From assembly GCA_963978905.1 (NCBI GenBank), contig OZ022256.1:27243426-27307425 (forward strand): DNA of 64,000 nucleotides, in the 5' to 3' direction. Numbering within the stretch: position 1 is the first letter of the stretch; each line of letters starts with the position of its first letter. Origin of the DNA: Trichostrongylus colubriformis. Lineage: Eukaryota; Nematoda; Chromadorea; Rhabditida; Trichostrongylidae. The notes below the pieces were generated by a model, which was given only the letters and a program-made list of their open reading frames with translations, did not search any database and was not told where the DNA came from. Below, piece after piece: positions 48,501-50,346 of this stretch. The position numbers and the translations under genes are program-made.

Positions 48501-49624
48501 CCCATTTCTAGAATTGGTGCACAACGCAGAAAGTTCTATGTTTTGCATTTTAGTGAAGGAACAGGCTCCCCTGATCTAAACATTGGCTTCAGGCTTTGTC
48601 TATGGCTGTGTCTTGAGCTCATTCCAACCTCAGTGCAATTTAAGAATATCCCTTTTGCATTATCCCATAATATCTCTTGGGGCATAGCGCACCATGCGAA
48701 CAGTATAGTTTCGGTTTTTGTTGATGTGATGCTATTCGCCGCCTGGAAACCTTGTTATTCTTTCCATACCATCCTCCATTTTGCAAAGATAGTCGAGAAT
48801 GAGTTATCGCATAACTGTACGCATTGCTTCGCTTCTTCACAACTTTTATACAATTGAGTTAAGACACTTCCGGCTCTTCTCCCCGGTTCCGCTGCTGCAG
48901 TTGAAGCTCGTAAGAAGAAAAGGGATGCCACAAGAACACTAGCTGCTCTTGTTTCGGTATATTTGCTTGCGAATACTCTCAACTTTCTGCTTACCATCAT
49001 GGAATTTATTAAACCGGAATGGTTACGAAATATTGGCGAAGGACGTATATACAAGTGAGTTCATAGAAGATTAGATAGATAATGACGAAAATAACCAGCT
49101 GAGAAGATTATGCAATACATCACCATCACATCCCCGGCCATAGTAAGCCTTGTCGTTATACGGGGCTGACGGTCACTTTTACCATCGATATCCTATACCT
49201 TTAAAACCATGCGCTACAGCTTTACAATCCAGTAGCCCCTCGTACATCCCCAATGCGGCAGGCCACCTCATGAGTATAGAACCTTTGCCTAATTCTTAAT
49301 CAACAGAGGGAGGAATGAGAGTTTCTCATTAATATGAATCGAAGTTGATTTGTAATTGGAACATAAATTAGTTCTAAGTCAAAGGGATGACGTGCCGCAT
49401 TGTGGATGTACCGCGTATAATCTCAGGCATACTCACAATGATTCAGTATAACCTACAGCTGTCGTTCCAGATACCTGGCTGATCTCTCGTCTCTCCTGAC
49501 TATCTCGTCTACGGCCACACGCCTTCCCGTGTACTTTCACTGCAATCGAGAGATTCGCAAACAGCTTAGACATTTCTTGGCGGATTTCGGACAATGTGAA
49601 GAAGAGAAAGAACTCTTTGTCTAA
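9466..49624 (+). CDS. Neuropeptide-type rhodopsin GPCR (FMRFamide-receptor-like), 8 exons, whole gene span
   Basis: Joining 9466-9565, 11707-11825, 30479-30577, 32801-32944, 35620-35711, 35765-35900, 48864-49054 and 49471-49624 gives 1,035 nt with one terminal stop: 344 residues, the normal size of a minimal class A receptor. All seven introns are GT-AG with matching phases (1,0,0,0,2,0,2). Membrane segments fall near residues 16-42, 54-80, 100-124, 139-157, 190-218, 252-278 and 292-316. Landmarks: Asn38 in TM1, Asp65 in LAVFD (TM2), ERY at 122-124 in place of DRY, Pro205 in TM5, basic KKKR before TM6, RLPVY at 311-315 in place of NPxxY. That last motif, with TM6 lacking CWxP, resembles nematode FMRFamide/neuropeptide receptors. 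It should act in the plasma membrane, coupling a peptide signal to G proteins. Ligand unknown. Confidence 0.85.
10211..11114 (-). mobile_element. Deleted mariner element (904 bp) in receptor intron 1
   Basis: Both ends are intact: TTAGGTTGGCTGATAA on the left and its inverse on the right, matching over about 28 bp with one difference, flanked by TA on both sides as expected for Tc1/mariner insertion. Full-length mariners are about 1.3 kb, so about 400 bp is missing from the middle. The element sits wholly inside intron 1 of the receptor and is oriented against it. Confidence 0.9.
10287..10947 (-). pseudogene. Internally deleted mariner transposase
   Basis: From the ATG at 10947 the N-terminal helix-turn-helix region can be followed (LYEFRRGSSTREA, then VHVWFERFQSGD and STRQLSQMLGCTHQTV). 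The reading frame then jumps directly to the C-terminal end (HPPYSPDVAPSDYHLF, then NGIERLPERWQK). The part bearing the first two catalytic aspartates is absent; the third, in SPDVAPSDY, remains. At least two frameshifts and a stop are also present. It cannot encode an active enzyme, but its ends could still be mobilised in trans by a related transposase. Confidence 0.88.
11707..11825 (+). CDS. Receptor gene 1, exon 2 (end of TM1 to TM2)
   Basis: 119 nt, residues 34-73. It begins after CCTTAAG and completes Gly34, then ILLNTLLLL with the conserved TM1 asparagine (Asn38). A basic first intracellular loop (SRLRFRN) follows, then TM2 with LAVFD carrying the conserved aspartate (Asp65). It ends CTTTATG|GTGAGT, phase 0. 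The acceptor lacks the usual TTTCAG but no other AG keeps the frame. Confidence 0.82.
11826..13339. other. Start of receptor intron 2; no element assigned
   Basis: First part of the 18.7-kb intron 2. No open reading frame here has a recognisable motif and I see no clear repeat boundary. Confidence 0.4.
13340..14112. repeat. Foldback element family G, copy 1
   Basis: Arms at about 13345-13500 and 13925-14112 are inverted copies. They share TTCTCTGTTTTTCACATTG, GATAGAGCTTTTTCT with CTCTACAAAACGCT, and ATTTATGAGGTTCGGAAATG. A second inner pair (around TATCGAGTGCATATATG and CGAAAACATATGCACATAC) makes it a nested palindrome. The right end (CCGCGGGAACCTATTCCTCAACC) matches both ends of copy 2 at 15852-16807. 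The hydrophobic ORFs in the arms are by-products of the repeat. Confidence 0.75.
14113..15851. other. Intron 2; no element assigned
   Basis: No supported gene. ORFs at 14174-14518 (+) and 14314-14592 (-) overlap each other and show no motif. A fragment near 15045-15070 repeats the right end of repeat A. A + ORF at 15345-15659 has no recognisable domain. Confidence 0.35.
15852..16807. repeat. Foldback element family G, copy 2
   Basis: Ends are inverted copies: left AGGTTAAGGAATAAGTTCCC and right GGGATTATTCCTCAACCTGA. Arms run about 180 bp (ATTTATGAGATTTGGAAATG on the left, its inverse near 16650). It contains the same nested inner palindrome as copy 1 plus extra tandem-like repeats of the CTCTACAA/TTGTAGAG motif. 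Its right end abuts the E-family foldback at 16808 and seems to have replaced that element's outer edge, so copy 2 probably inserted after the E element. No transposase. Confidence 0.75.
16808..17378. repeat. Foldback element family E, copy 1, with an internal insert
   Basis: The left arm (CCGCATGCAAAATTTCACGCG near 16830) is the inverse of the right arm (CGTGAAACTTCGCATGCGG near 17290). The same arms occur at 35018-35453. The middle, about 16985-17145, carries a diverged copy of the GC-rich hairpin sequence seen at 28800-28930 (shared GGCGGCAGGGC, TGCGTCTCC and GTGCCACTTT). Overlapping ORFs on both strands here are effects of the palindrome. Confidence 0.7.
17440..18290 (-). mobile_element. 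Fragment of an RTE-type non-LTR retrotransposon
   Basis: The minus strand encodes the C-terminal half of a reverse transcriptase in several frames. About 18240-18150 gives GLKINGRLLSDLEYAES at the place of the YADD loop. About 18080-18030 gives VGLQLNPKKT. About 17990-17890 gives YLGCHVSFPP and RIQSGWNALERF. About 17850-17800 gives HELYGAETWSLRSSDIRKL. The terminal region is RWRDDLSKDIGQNWW near 17555-17500. These are standard RTE landmarks. Stops and shifts make it inactive. It is 5' truncated and lies in receptor intron 2. Confidence 0.8.
18769..19886. repeat. Foldback element FB-A, copy 3
   Basis: Arms at 18769-18915 and 19705-19886 are inverted copies. They share AAGGATCCCAGGTC, AGTGGCCATTTGTA, ATGCTGATCT(C/T)AAATCAGTTT and GCAAAGCGATTCT. 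The interior repeats the core phrases of copies 1 and 2 (GATATTCGCGCTCAGGGGG near 19260; GACTCCCTGAACACGAAAATC near 19608). The right arm carries a small tandem repeat absent from the left. Two tandem fragments in the arms also link it to copy 4 at 37392. Confidence 0.75.
19790..19845. repeat. Short tandem repeat inside FB-A copy 3
   Basis: About three imperfect units of ATATATACCTCGTACCAA occur in the right arm only. The left arm has only a few bases at this point, so the expansion happened after the element formed. Confidence 0.65.
19887..22440. other. Intron 2; no element assigned
   Basis: No gene recognised. A pure G run of about 14 lies near 20528. ORFs at 20755-21049 (-) and 21070-21285 (+) have no recognisable motif or consistent splice context. 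A small duplication (GAGGTAAACTC twice) is near 22337-22362. Confidence 0.35.
22441..22825. repeat. tRNA-containing SINE/foldback composite, copy 1
   Basis: The block holds a tRNA-like sequence (22529-22600). Around it is an inverted pair (CGGACGGGAC with AAAGCTTCGG near 22525, and its inverse near 22770-22795) and a unit at about 22633-22760 (CCATAGCTTATCA, ATAACGTGTTGAGCCGG, GGCCAATATCGGCAT, GATTTTGATATTTT). The latter unit recurs inverted at 29085-29205, where it flanks the large hairpin. CCGCAGCCCGCGATGCGA is also shared with both ends of that hairpin. Confidence 0.65.
22529..22600 (-). tRNA. tRNA-like sequence, probably a SINE head or pseudogene
   Basis: About 72 nt. It has an A box TAGTATAATGG and a B box GGTTCGAGTCC, both good RNA polymerase III internal promoter sequences. 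It has a five-pair anticodon stem (CATGC/GCATG) around the loop CCGGAAA and a T arm closing CGGG/CCCG. The acceptor arms (GGTGTGG and TCCGACC) pair only in part, and position 33 is C instead of U. If GGA is the anticodon it would read serine codons, but there is no long variable arm, so a functional tRNA-Ser is unlikely. Better explained as a tRNA-derived SINE. Confidence 0.5.
22936..24176 (-). mobile_element. Near-full-length mariner element (1,241 bp), inactive
   Basis: The left end is TTAGGTTGTTGCAAAATTAA and the right end, inverted, starts TTAGGTTGTT; both are flanked by TA. The right end also holds a second, direct-oriented near-copy of the terminus (TTAGATTGTCGCAAAAGTTC at 24136), so the terminus there is rearranged. 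It lies in receptor intron 2, opposite in direction to the gene. Confidence 0.85.
23043..23987 (-). pseudogene. Mariner transposase with in-frame stops
   Basis: One reading frame runs the whole length (about 315 residues; intact mariner transposases are about 345), broken only by stop codons at about positions 7 and 35, after DKDAP (23472) and before PAVVNK. Helix-turn-helix: YEFKSGHSAAEAARDL and NTRTLAEDLGVHYSTVARH. All three catalytic aspartates remain: ITIDEKW, LLQDKARAH and SPDLSPTNYHFF, with the D34D spacing typical of mariner. The lack of frameshifts suggests fairly recent death. Belongs to the group that includes the SETMAR-type transposases. Confidence 0.9.
24177..25165. other. Intron 2; no element assigned
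   Basis: Contains a run of about 10 G near 24213. Small overlapping ORFs (24422-24673 minus, 24968-25165 plus) show no motif. Confidence 0.35.
25170..26230. repeat. Tandem array, six units of about 145 bp, with GTCY run and hairpin at one edge
   Basis: The landmark GATAAGGAGC (with variants) recurs at about 25366, 25510, 25655, 25801, 25947 and 26092, a spacing of 144-146 bp. Each unit also holds GTTTCGCCTTTCGCGTTG-like and GGGGACATTAATGGTGGGTG-like blocks. The left edge has AT-rich TATATATAATTCGCGTAG, a GT/GTCY-rich run (TCTCCGTCCGTCTGTTTGTC) and a perfect 9-bp hairpin at 25264-25284 (CGTCGTAGC AAA GCTACGACG). That arrangement recalls Helentron-derived HINE elements with internal satellites. 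Small ORFs on the minus strand repeat with the array and are not genes. Confidence 0.75.
26231..28762. other. Intron 2; no element assigned
   Basis: No recognisable gene. A pair of related phrases in opposite orientation (CTTGGATAAGAGGATGGATTTATTAATGCTCTGCGG near 28140, and its inverse near 28510-28550) marks another degraded inverted repeat between about 28080 and 28600. ORFs here are shadows of it or unrecognised. Confidence 0.35.
28763..29084. repeat. Near-perfect long hairpin (about 320 bp) in receptor intron 2
   Basis: Left arm 28763-28912 and right arm 28922-29084 are almost exact inverse copies. They share CCGCGATGCGA, GACCGCGG, TCTGCGGCAGGGCGTGGCC, GCGTCTCCACACTGCCTCG and TGCGTCATCTCTGCACCTC. 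The loop is only about ten bases. The right arm has a short extra stretch (CTTACTGGTAAAACTG). GC content is far above the surroundings. The pairs of ORFs on both strands read the same palindrome. Diverged relatives lie within 16985-17145. Confidence 0.85.
29085..29205 (-). repeat. SINE-like unit, copy 2
   Basis: On the minus strand this repeats 22633-22760: CATAGCTTATCAGCACTCAC, ATAACGTGTTGAGCCGG, GGCCAATATCGGCAT, GAAGCTGAAAGCTTTAGTA and GATTTTGATATTTT. It directly adjoins the hairpin, as it adjoins the tRNA-like block in copy 1, so hairpin and unit probably belong to one composite mobile element. Confidence 0.65.
29544..30197 (+). repeat. Tandem duplication of a 327-bp unit (two copies)
   Basis: 29544-29870 and 29871-30197 are the same sequence. 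I noted only two differences: ATATATGCCG against ATATACGCCG, and TTTGCTTTGATG against TTTGTTTTGATG. Both units begin GTGTCTGTTCTTGAACGG. The short ORFs at 29754-29969 and 30081-30317 are the same frame seen twice. The near identity means a recent event or an assembly artefact. Confidence 0.85.
30479..30577 (+). CDS. Receptor gene 1, exon 3 (end of TM2, first outer loop)
   Basis: 99 nt, residues 74-106, phase 0 at both ends. Acceptor TTCACTTCAG, donor CAG|GTGAGG. It encodes LIFPSALIWEYF, an aromatic-rich extracellular loop, and the start of TM3 (YISTFGQ). There is no cysteine at the top of TM3, where most class A receptors have one. Confidence 0.85.
30893..32262. repeat. Foldback element FB-A, copy 2, in receptor intron 3
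   Basis: Arms at 30893-31030 and 32140-32262 are inverted copies, sharing AGGTCTTTCA, CATGACGCGCTTT, TTTTTGCTGCGCGGCCCTA and CAAGTGCCA/CAAATGCCA. The termini AACAAGGGAGG and the core (ATTCGTGTTCAGGGAGTC near 31530; GACCTCCTGAACACGAATAT near 31888) match copies 1 and 3. TCCTCAGTGGGGATCGA is shared with copy 1. About 1.37 kb; no transposase. Confidence 0.8.
32801..32944 (+). CDS. Receptor gene 1, exon 4 (TM3, ERY motif, TM4)
   Basis: 144 nt, residues 107-154, phase 0 at both ends. Acceptor ATTACAG, donor AAG|GTATGG. TM3 ends SASFERYICSL, in which ERY replaces the usual DRY that holds the inactive state and contacts the G protein. A basic loop (KPRRR) leads into TM4, which has no tryptophan although that position is among the most conserved in class A. 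A longer chance ORF extends upstream of the acceptor. Confidence 0.87.
33343..33480. repeat. Small foldback (MITE-like) in receptor intron 4
   Basis: Ends ACAGTCCAATTC and GAACTAGACTGT are inverted; AGGGCGTGGCC pairs with GGCCACGCCT. The centre is a palindrome, GGGTGAGAG and CTCTCACCC. About 138 bp. The overlapping ORFs on both strands come from it. Confidence 0.6.
33563..33635 (+). other. Cryptic exon-like segment in receptor intron 4
   Basis: 73 nt between a strong acceptor (TTTTTGTTGCAG) and a good donor (AAA|GTAAGG). Its one open frame would read NGYSDIKRF... and needs an incoming phase of 1. Exon 4 ends in phase 0, so splicing it in would put TAA directly after Lys154. It is therefore either unused, an exon belonging to something else, or an exon whose inclusion ends translation. 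Confidence 0.35.
33663..34184 (-). CDS. Unrecognised 173-codon ORF inside receptor intron 4
   Basis: Longest ORF in the window outside a repeat. Composition is polar and basic, with no signal peptide, membrane span or motif that I recognise. An ORF of this length is expected about once by chance in a window of this size, and it runs antisense to the receptor. Most likely not a gene. Confidence 0.15.
   Translation of the reverse strand: MLASLLLIDEYRDTLPGIQSLPKGNCETEVKLVFSLFSRWIVLQTLRSSNLLQRNRTSAKEQNASQVGCEDHFIAAGFKKGAKIAKWKGISPHDARKKFASLGNKEQPHTRTKAKICIWSNFAPRLHHCREKIRAGSGIINLQHISENAKGKCGPPKWSETHIEHQRFESFHP
35018..35453. repeat. Foldback element family E, copy 2, in receptor intron 4
   Basis: The left arm (ATGAAGGAATAGTCCACG, GAGTTCCTTTGTCACC, CGCATGCAATGTTTCACGCG, AGCTCCCCAAATTCT) and the right arm (its inverse, ending near 35450) span about 200 bp each around a short centre at 35225-35250. 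The inner arms are GC-rich. The same arms occur at 16808-17378. The several ORFs of 75-177 codons crossing it on both strands are palindrome artefacts. Confidence 0.8.
35620..35711 (+). CDS. Receptor gene 1, exon 5 (second outer loop)
   Basis: 92 nt, residues 155-184 plus two bases of Ser185. Acceptor TTTCATTCAG, donor CGAAG|GTACGA. It continues TM4 into VFFELEMQ, like the FFE motif that follows TM4 in many nematode peptide receptors, then a loop with a single cysteine (PHCPMF, Cys169). It ends 53 bp before exon 6. Confidence 0.82.
35765..35900 (+). CDS. Receptor gene 1, exon 6 (TM5)
   Basis: 136 nt, residues 185-230. It follows a 53-bp intron ending GATGTTCAG and ends ATCGAA|GTATGC in phase 0. 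TM5 reads WCRNFLNVFLPFSLLLMLNT, with the conserved TM5 proline (Pro205). The phase-2 junction with exon 5 fixes the acceptor; the alternative AG nine bases upstream (ATGCAG) would break the frame. Confidence 0.85.
36379..36765 (+). CDS. Unrecognised 128-codon ORF in receptor intron 6
   Basis: A + strand ORF starting 480 bp after exon 6. It is serine-rich with no membrane span or known motif. An acceptor-like ATTATTTTGCAG lies inside it at about 36456. Exon 6 joins exon 7 in phase without it, so it is not needed for the receptor. Probably chance or an optional exon. Confidence 0.15.
   Translation: MTSNLVQFLRRLPVYESSQFHVIILQTQLSPLNLSNVVDHWLRTFLYPSLSSESLPFEPTPVVEVQCGLMSSSFLRYRPLSAVFVSESSSRRAGRWKMQFSVSHSNYLGIEQPLSWGERVDDIIRCVE
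37392..38066. repeat. Foldback element FB-A-related, copy 4, in receptor intron 6
   Basis: Arms at 37392-37515 and 37941-38066 are nearly exact inverse copies. They share AAGGTATTTAACTTCCCATG, GGAACTTTGAAATGAGACCC, GGATCGATAGAGCTTC and TTGCCAAATGGCAT. The 425-bp interior carries phrases of copy 3 (GGCCATTTGCAATGAG, AATGCTGATCTCAAGTCTGT, GAAGTTATGAAGATTTTTCT) and of copies 1-2 (GTGATTTTCGTGTT). It looks like a family member with different outer arms. Confidence 0.8.
38505..38715 (-). repeat. Dispersed repeat H, copy 1
   Basis: On the minus strand this is about 80 percent identical to 48455-48655: CATTCTATATAG, GGCATCCCATCTCTAGGA, GTTCTATGTTTTTGCATTT, CTCTGTCTATGGCT and GAGCTCAGTCCAACCT. It has no coding signature. 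Confidence 0.65.
38716..42239. other. Receptor intron 6; no element assigned
   Basis: No gene recognised. A run of nine G lies near 41203. The + ORF at 41918-42136 precedes the RTE tail but does not read as reverse transcriptase. A GC-richer block at 39600-39900 has overlapping ORFs on both strands without motifs. Confidence 0.35.
42240..42640 (+). mobile_element. 3' end of an RTE-type non-LTR retrotransposon
   Basis: Only the C-terminus of the reverse transcriptase ORF is present, split by frameshifts: VLP..LTYASEIYTPRKLEEHA, then RAIEKLMLGVSRYTQVQRGI, then KIRDAALFAEETEI, WTRHAMQYRDGRWTRTITD and RDLKQRPGRPPARWSDFFTK. The order and the GRPPARW motif are typical of RTE-clade LINEs in strongylid nematodes. 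It is a different family or copy from the one at 17440-18290. Severe 5' truncation is normal for LINE insertion. Confidence 0.82.
42641..43700. other. Receptor intron 6; no element assigned
   Basis: No gene recognised up to the retrotransposon boundary. CCATC at 43696-43700 is the left target-site copy of the BEL/Pao insertion. Confidence 0.4.
43701..43943 (-). repeat. 3' LTR of the BEL/Pao element
   Basis: Starts TGTGGCGGTTCAGTGG and ends GTGATAGACGACGATA on the + strand. It differs from the other LTR at one base (GTGG against GTGT near its start). Its inner end joins a CCGCCGGCG stretch that is the only candidate polypurine-tract region. Confidence 0.92.
44702..45330 (-). pseudogene. Degraded tail of the BEL/Pao polyprotein
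   Basis: Just after the protease a frame continues with ILVGLDYYHELVLGP and FGPAVYGKG, which is the end of the DUF1758 protease domain. It then becomes a lysine- and arginine-rich segment with GSWPNND and RRPL motifs that may be the integrase C-terminus. If so, the deletion joins protease to integrase tail. The long ORF at 44702-45256 belongs here and is not a separate gene. Confidence 0.55.
45424..45690 (-). pseudogene. BEL/Pao aspartic protease region
   Basis: The frame of gag continues past a TGA (45691-45693) into YEKVLFFFDSGAQKTLIEED, which holds the aspartic protease active site DSGA of DUF1758 (Pao/BEL). It stops at TAA (45421-45423), where a frameshift is needed to go on. The protease would process the polyprotein. 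It is reached only by reading through the TGA, or else the TGA is a mutation. Confidence 0.75.
45691..47361 (-). CDS. BEL/Pao Gag polyprotein (556 residues)
   Basis: The one long intact ORF in the window. N-terminal coiled-coil-like region (residues 1-130). DUF1759 capsid-like domain from about residue 187 (SLPKFYGKAEEFSEFW, then LRECLEGRA). Then three zinc knuckles at about residues 409-475: CIFCHRRHLSTAC, CWKCFSLQHNSFDC (a CCHC box) and CIHCGQNHHASLC. Gag packages element RNA into cytoplasmic particles. The ORF is uninterrupted, as expected from the near-identical LTRs. It ends at TGA with the protease in the same frame downstream. Confidence 0.92.
   Translation of the reverse strand: MALHFHRTPIMLSATTLKNLVARYQSYTKIVEYSTTDEETYDKCRTTIALLESGIRQIRNGREHLQNLYNEIRDEYMNCKNKSDKKDIMAEIEQIEDESKIQPTLAEANEIIYMLTARLDESKCAEDRLAIKLGYTTYRATGSNDPEGSTLSNITLETEGGSQTRPPISVQHEPTTSKPTRRSIMAPQASLPKFYGKAEEFSEFWAVYKTLVHDCDELQIIEKIILLRECLEGRAKTVIQGIQPLPENYNWMVETLHETYCDYTANRSKIIQNLVSLIPASDEAESCSMTFENIQVLVNQMVSAGYDVRKTCDPMWCETILAKFLREIVKPVLIASQATADLPIKELLGYLKKEIAAKCYVENRLGHAERRPGYEHANKVNSSHLQNARPNRNEDCIFCHRRHLSTACRTVTHQNSRREILKEENRCWKCFSLQHNSFDCEKPDCIHCGQNHHASLCFKKDQMSTWGQNHLRNPYYDREEMNARGFDQGNIVADQSSFRPLRNHCVNNNNGFEAHNGFNHHRNFSSNTHMRTEVPQAKEENLATSQLVLMTAEGNL
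47547..47560 (-). promoter_or_regulatory. Primer-binding site for tRNA-Gly
   Basis: On the minus strand, four bases after the 5' LTR, TGGTGCATCGGCCG is complementary to 14 bases of the 3' end of invertebrate tRNA-Gly(GCC) including CCA. That tRNA would prime minus-strand DNA synthesis. The tRNA sequence was recalled from general knowledge, not looked up. Confidence 0.75.
47565..47807 (-). repeat. 5' LTR of the BEL/Pao element
   Basis: 243 bp, matching 43701-43943 at all but one base. It is followed on the + strand by CCATC, the right target-site copy. As the 5' LTR of a minus-strand element it should hold the promoter. Its 3' edge as read on the minus strand is CCGCCACA. Confidence 0.92.
47808..48454. 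other. Receptor intron 6; no element assigned
   Basis: Begins with the right target-site copy of the Pao insertion. Minus ORFs at 47696-48004 (which crosses the LTR edge) and 48037-48375 have no motif. Confidence 0.4.
48455..48655 (+). repeat. Dispersed repeat H, copy 2
   Basis: Inverse in orientation to 38505-38715; shares ATTCTATATAG, GACATCCCATTTCTAGAATT, CTTTGTCTATGGCTGTG and GAGCTCATTCCAACCT. The + ORF at 48411-48857 passes through it and is not a gene. Confidence 0.65.
48864..49054 (+). CDS. Receptor gene 1, exon 7 (third inner loop and TM6)
   Basis: 191 nt, residues 231-293 plus two bases of Lys294. A proline/alanine-rich loop leads to ARKKKRDATRTL, the basic G-protein-facing start of TM6, then LAALVSVYLLANTLNFLL. 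TM6 has no CWxP motif, and RxATRTL-LVSxYL is the form seen in nematode FMRFamide-type receptors. Donor TACAA|GTGAGT. The acceptor GAGTTAAG is weak but keeps the phase with exon 6; a small extra exon in the 13-kb intron cannot be excluded. Confidence 0.83.
49471..49624 (+). CDS. Receptor gene 1, exon 8 (TM7 and cytoplasmic tail)
   Basis: 154 nt, completing Lys294 and ending at TAA (49622-49624). Acceptor GTCGTTCCAG. TM7 reads YLADLSSLLTISSTATRLPVYF, in which RLPVY stands where NPxxY is normal. Then comes HCNREIRKQLRHFL, an amphipathic helix 8 with a cysteine (Cys318) that could be palmitoylated, and an acidic end (CEEEKELFV). The terminal -LFV is a possible but unproven PDZ-binding end. Confidence 0.87.
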
Positions 49625-49880
49625 TAAGGAGCACAGTTTGCTCCTTTTCCTTACTGTGTTGATTCAGCACCAAGCTAGCGTTCTAGATTCATGATAGATA
49701 TAGGTGTCCTGAACATGTTCTGCGCATGCAACTATGTATATTTCGAAAAACGGATCATAACGGAGGAGATCACTTGACCTCCTCTGTCGCACTACCCACT
49801 GTCGTTTCACAAATGCTTTAAATTTGCTCAGTGATTATCTTGCCCATCTAACTCATAGTAGCATGTACCTTTGTAAAAAT

Positions 49881-49886
49881 AATAAA
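49881..49886 (+). terminator. Candidate poly(A) signal of receptor gene 1
   Basis: AATAAA, 257 bases after the stop codon and the first canonical signal downstream. It would give a 3' UTR of about 275 bases. Confidence 0.5.
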
Positions 49887-50346
49887 GCTCTAATCGTGCT
49901 TTTTTTGCACCTGTAGTCACTCTATAGACATTCAGATGCATTCTCTCCAAAAGTGTGTGAAAGGGGAGTCACTGAAGTTTTCCAGTTATGAGAAGCCCCT
50001 ACGTGACACTGTGGAAGAATGTGCACATAGTTGAAATTCCAAGAATCTGATCAATATGTCATTCAAAGATCTTGGAGGGCAGTTCACGTACAATTAGTGC
50101 CTTCATCGTCCCAAACAAGCCTATCACATAATTATCGTTCTTGGAAAGACAGGAGGCATGGCTGACAGAGGCTAATTCAAGGTACGATCATAGAAACCAC
50201 TGAGTTTGCATACTGTTACAAATAGCAAGGAAGGAATCTATTTATCGGCTAGCAAGAAGTGTGGAAGCATGACGCAGTAGGCTCAATGCGTATCCATTGG
50301 CGCAGATGGCGCATGCATAGTGAAGCTTAACATCCTAGGTTATATA

